Assembly: GCA_030627625.1 (NCBI GenBank)
Contig: DAOURR010000035.1
Coordinates: 1-23,959 of the forward strand
DNA: 23,959 nucleotides
Source of the DNA: UBA3103 sp002365855
GTDB lineage: Bacteria; Bacillota; Desulfotomaculia; Desulfotomaculales; Pelotomaculaceae
Reading direction: 5' to 3'
Below, piece after piece: positions 22,580 through 23,959 of this stretch. Position numbers and translations under genes: made by a program. Position 1 is the stretch's first letter, and each line of letters starts with the position of its first letter. Below the pieces are notes generated by a model. It made no database searches, was not told the DNA's origin, and saw nothing but the letters and a program-made list of their open reading frames with translations.

Positions 22580-22587
22580 ACAGCTGT
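22580..22587. promoter_or_regulatory. Possible auto-operator of the XRE/S24 repressor
   Basis: Palindrome ACAGCTGT, 21 bases upstream of the repressor start. Repressors of this type usually bind dyads near their own promoter, but only one site was found. Confidence 0.3.
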
Positions 22588-22678
22588 AAGAATATTTCCT
22601 GGCTATATCTCGCGTCACATACTGACACAATAAAAAATTCGGTCTGAGACGTGCTCTCCTGAGCATGGCACATGGCTT

Positions 22679-22975
22679 CTAAAGAGGATTTTTACCACGT
22701 TTTGATACAATTTTACCCAGAACATATGCAGCCGTGAAAGTAAGCAGCACACCTAAAACTCCTGCCAGAGAAGTAGCGAAGAATTCATTCTGCATACCTG
22801 AAATTTTATAATCAGGAAAAACTGCTTCTAGCAAACCGTTCTCATTGGCTTTGACCTGAAAGCCCAGATCTCCGGCTGCCCTGTCCAGCCCATCCGGTTT
22901 AGATGAAGCAAACGGGGATAGCAGTGCCGCTATTAAGAGCGCTGTCAGGAGCAAAACAAATACAGGTTTTTTCAT
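22679..22975 (-). CDS. PDGLE-domain protein, CbiN/NikN-like partner of CbiM
   Basis: 98 residues with an N-terminal membrane span (2-24), an external loop starting PDGLDRAAGDLGF (the PDGLE motif, PF13190) and a second span at about 67-88. It pairs with CbiM to form the substrate-specific part of an energy-coupling nickel or cobalt importer. The ATG overlaps the cbiM stop by 4 bases. No Q or O (transmembrane or ATPase) gene follows. Confidence 0.88.
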   Translation of the reverse strand: MKKPVFVLLLTALLIAALLSPFASSKPDGLDRAAGDLGFQVKANENGLLEAVFPDYKISGMQNEFFATSLAGVLGVLLTFTAAYVLGKIVSKRGKNPL

Positions 22976-23625
22976 ATTGAAACCTCATTTTCCTCTGGCT
23001 TATCCTGAACGGAGCTAAAACCGATACTAAGGGCAAAGGTAACAGCTACCGCTGTTATCAGTCCTTCCCCGATACCGATAAGAGCATGCCACCCCGCCAT
23101 TGCCGCTAAAGCTATTTTAAAGGGAACCGTTCCGGACAGTGCCAGCTCTGCGGCAGCAGCAATGGACGCAGTGACCACAGAAGTCCAGGAGGCAATAAAG
23201 ATAGCGGCGGCTTTTCCTTTCCTGCCTGCGGCAAGCCGGGAGGCTAACCGGTATACTACGAAAGCCGTAATTGTTCCTATAACGGCCATATTTAATATGT
23301 TGCCCCCCAATGCTGTCAGCCCGCCATCCTGGAAAAACAAGCACTGGATGATCAGGACGGTCATAAGGATAAGGCCTGAACACCAGGGTCCGAGAAGAAT
23401 TGTGGCCAGCGCGGCCCCCAGCAGGTGACCGGAGGCGCCACCCGCTATAGGAAAGTTGATCATCTGGGCCGCAAAGATAAAGGCCGCGAGCACGCCCATC
23501 TTTGGGATCTGCCGCTCATCCATTTCTTCCTTTATTTTGCGGATGCTGTAAGCTATAAAACATGTGCTTAAAGCATAGGTTCCAATTGAAGTCTTAATGT
23601 CTAGAAAACCATCGGGGATATGCAG
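22972..23625 (-). CDS. cbiM: CbiM/NikM nickel-cobalt importer S-component, CTG start
   Basis: Membrane protein that binds Ni2+ or Co2+ for import. CbiM proteins begin MHIPDGFL; the initiator amino group and H2 are metal ligands. A GTG reading from 23634 gives MNRLHIPDGFL, but that GTG sits directly on the AGGAGG. CTG at 23625 lies 8 bases after AGGAGG and gives exactly MHIPDGFLD (217 residues), so I choose it. The second conserved histidine region, ASGHLLGAALAT, is present, with about six membrane spans. Whether the metal is nickel or cobalt cannot be told; the nearby [NiFe] hydrogenase makes nickel plausible. Confidence 0.9.
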   Translation of the reverse strand: MHIPDGFLDIKTSIGTYALSTCFIAYSIRKIKEEMDERQIPKMGVLAAFIFAAQMINFPIAGGASGHLLGAALATILLGPWCSGLILMTVLIIQCLFFQDGGLTALGGNILNMAVIGTITAFVVYRLASRLAAGRKGKAAAIFIASWTSVVTASIAAAAELALSGTVPFKIALAAMAGWHALIGIGEGLITAVAVTFALSIGFSSVQDKPEENEVSI

Positions 23626-23685
23626 CCTATTCACCTCCTAAAAGTATTGAATTAAACATTAACGTCGCCATTTACCCCCTGAACA

Positions 23686-23733
23686 GTAAAACCACGGGAA
23701 AGACCTGTTTCTACAGGCCTGCTGCCTCCGTGG
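23686..23733 (-). terminator. Hairpin with T run upstream of cbiM: terminator or attenuator
   Basis: On the minus strand CCACGG ... CCGTGG encloses CCTGT-AGAA-ACAGG and is followed by TTTT. It ends the partial gene at 23749, but its place 60 bases before cbiM also allows an attenuator role. No cobalamin riboswitch B12 box was seen. Confidence 0.6.
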
Positions 23734-23748
23734 TCAACACATAAATGA

Positions 23749-23959
23749 TTAACAGTATTTAGGATTCGCTATATCTTCTATCGGGACAATTCCCCGAACC
23801 TCTAAACGGTCTGGATATACCCACAGTTTAACCTGTAACCTGTCAAGCAGTTCTTCCCAAGTTACTACTCTCTGTGGGAATCCGACCGTTAAATGTTTTT
23901 CATCGTGCACCTTTACAAAAGCAATATTTTCAGTAACGGTATTCTCATCCGGCTGGTAA
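23749..23959 (-). CDS. Partial gene, C-terminus only, possibly a serine recombinase
   Basis: An open frame enters from the right edge and ends at the TAA at 23749-23751, about 69 residues. It reads QRVVTWEELLDRLQVKLWVY followed by PDRLEVRGIVPIEDI. The pattern of a tryptophan-led helix and then YPDR.E.RG.IP resembles the C-terminal end of some large serine recombinases in Clostridia, but this is from memory and the catalytic part lies outside the window. A terminator follows at 23686-23733. Confidence 0.45.
   Translation of the reverse strand, partial: YQPDENTVTENIAFVKVHDEKHLTVGFPQRVVTWEELLDRLQVKLWVYPDRLEVRGIVPIEDIANPKYC

Noticed and set aside
23635..23748. Cobalamin or nickel-cobalt riboswitch before cbiM
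   Set aside because: No B12 box or other known riboswitch core was seen; the only structure is a hairpin with a T run, better explained as a terminator or attenuator.

Overview
The window looks like the chromosome of an anaerobic Gram-positive bacterium of the Clostridia, most like the Desulfotomaculum/Pelotomaculum (Peptococcaceae) group. This is inferred from gene content, strong AGGAGG ribosome binding sites, intrinsic terminators and the mix of a type I-E CRISPR system, a soluble [NiFe] hydrogenase and a CbiM-type metal transporter. No rRNA is present to confirm it.

Region 1 (1-9541, minus strand): a complete type I-E CRISPR-Cas locus in the order cas3-cas8e-cse2-cas7e-cas5e-cas6e-cas1-cas2, ending in the leader-proximal repeat of an array that continues off the left edge. 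Genes overlap or lie within a few bases, so they form one operon. Two features stand out: cas2 is fused to a DEDDh (DnaQ-like) exonuclease, and cas3 is broken by a frameshift in a run of ten A residues between its Walker A and DECH boxes.

Region 2 (9542-11359): a mostly non-coding junction. It holds a likely cas promoter and structured leader, a 26-bp dyad, the 3' end of a Sel1-repeat gene and a decayed IS transposase.

Region 3 (11299-16611): a cytoplasmic-type [NiFe] hydrogenase operon on the minus strand (small subunit, large subunit, hypA, hypB, hypC, hypD) ending in a clear terminator, with the maturation endopeptidase gene divergent from it. Three of these genes have lost metal-binding motifs while keeping the frame. 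The small subunit lacks both cysteines of the proximal CxxC motif. HypA lacks its zinc domain. HypD has lost its C-terminal cysteine tail and is joined in frame to the last ~70 residues of HypF. hypE and a whole hypF are absent here.

Region 4 (16745-21900): tRNA-Pro(GGG), a methyltransferase, several small proteins (one membrane protein, zinc-ribbon and cysteine-rich proteins), a three-gene surface glycosylation cluster (GT2, GtrA, PIG-V-like) and a DUF378 membrane protein.

Region 5 (21897-23959, minus strand): a LexA-like self-cleaving XRE repressor, a two-gene CbiM/PDGLE nickel or cobalt importer whose real start appears to be CTG, and the C-terminal end of an unidentified, possibly recombinase, gene. 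The importer could supply the metal for the hydrogenase.
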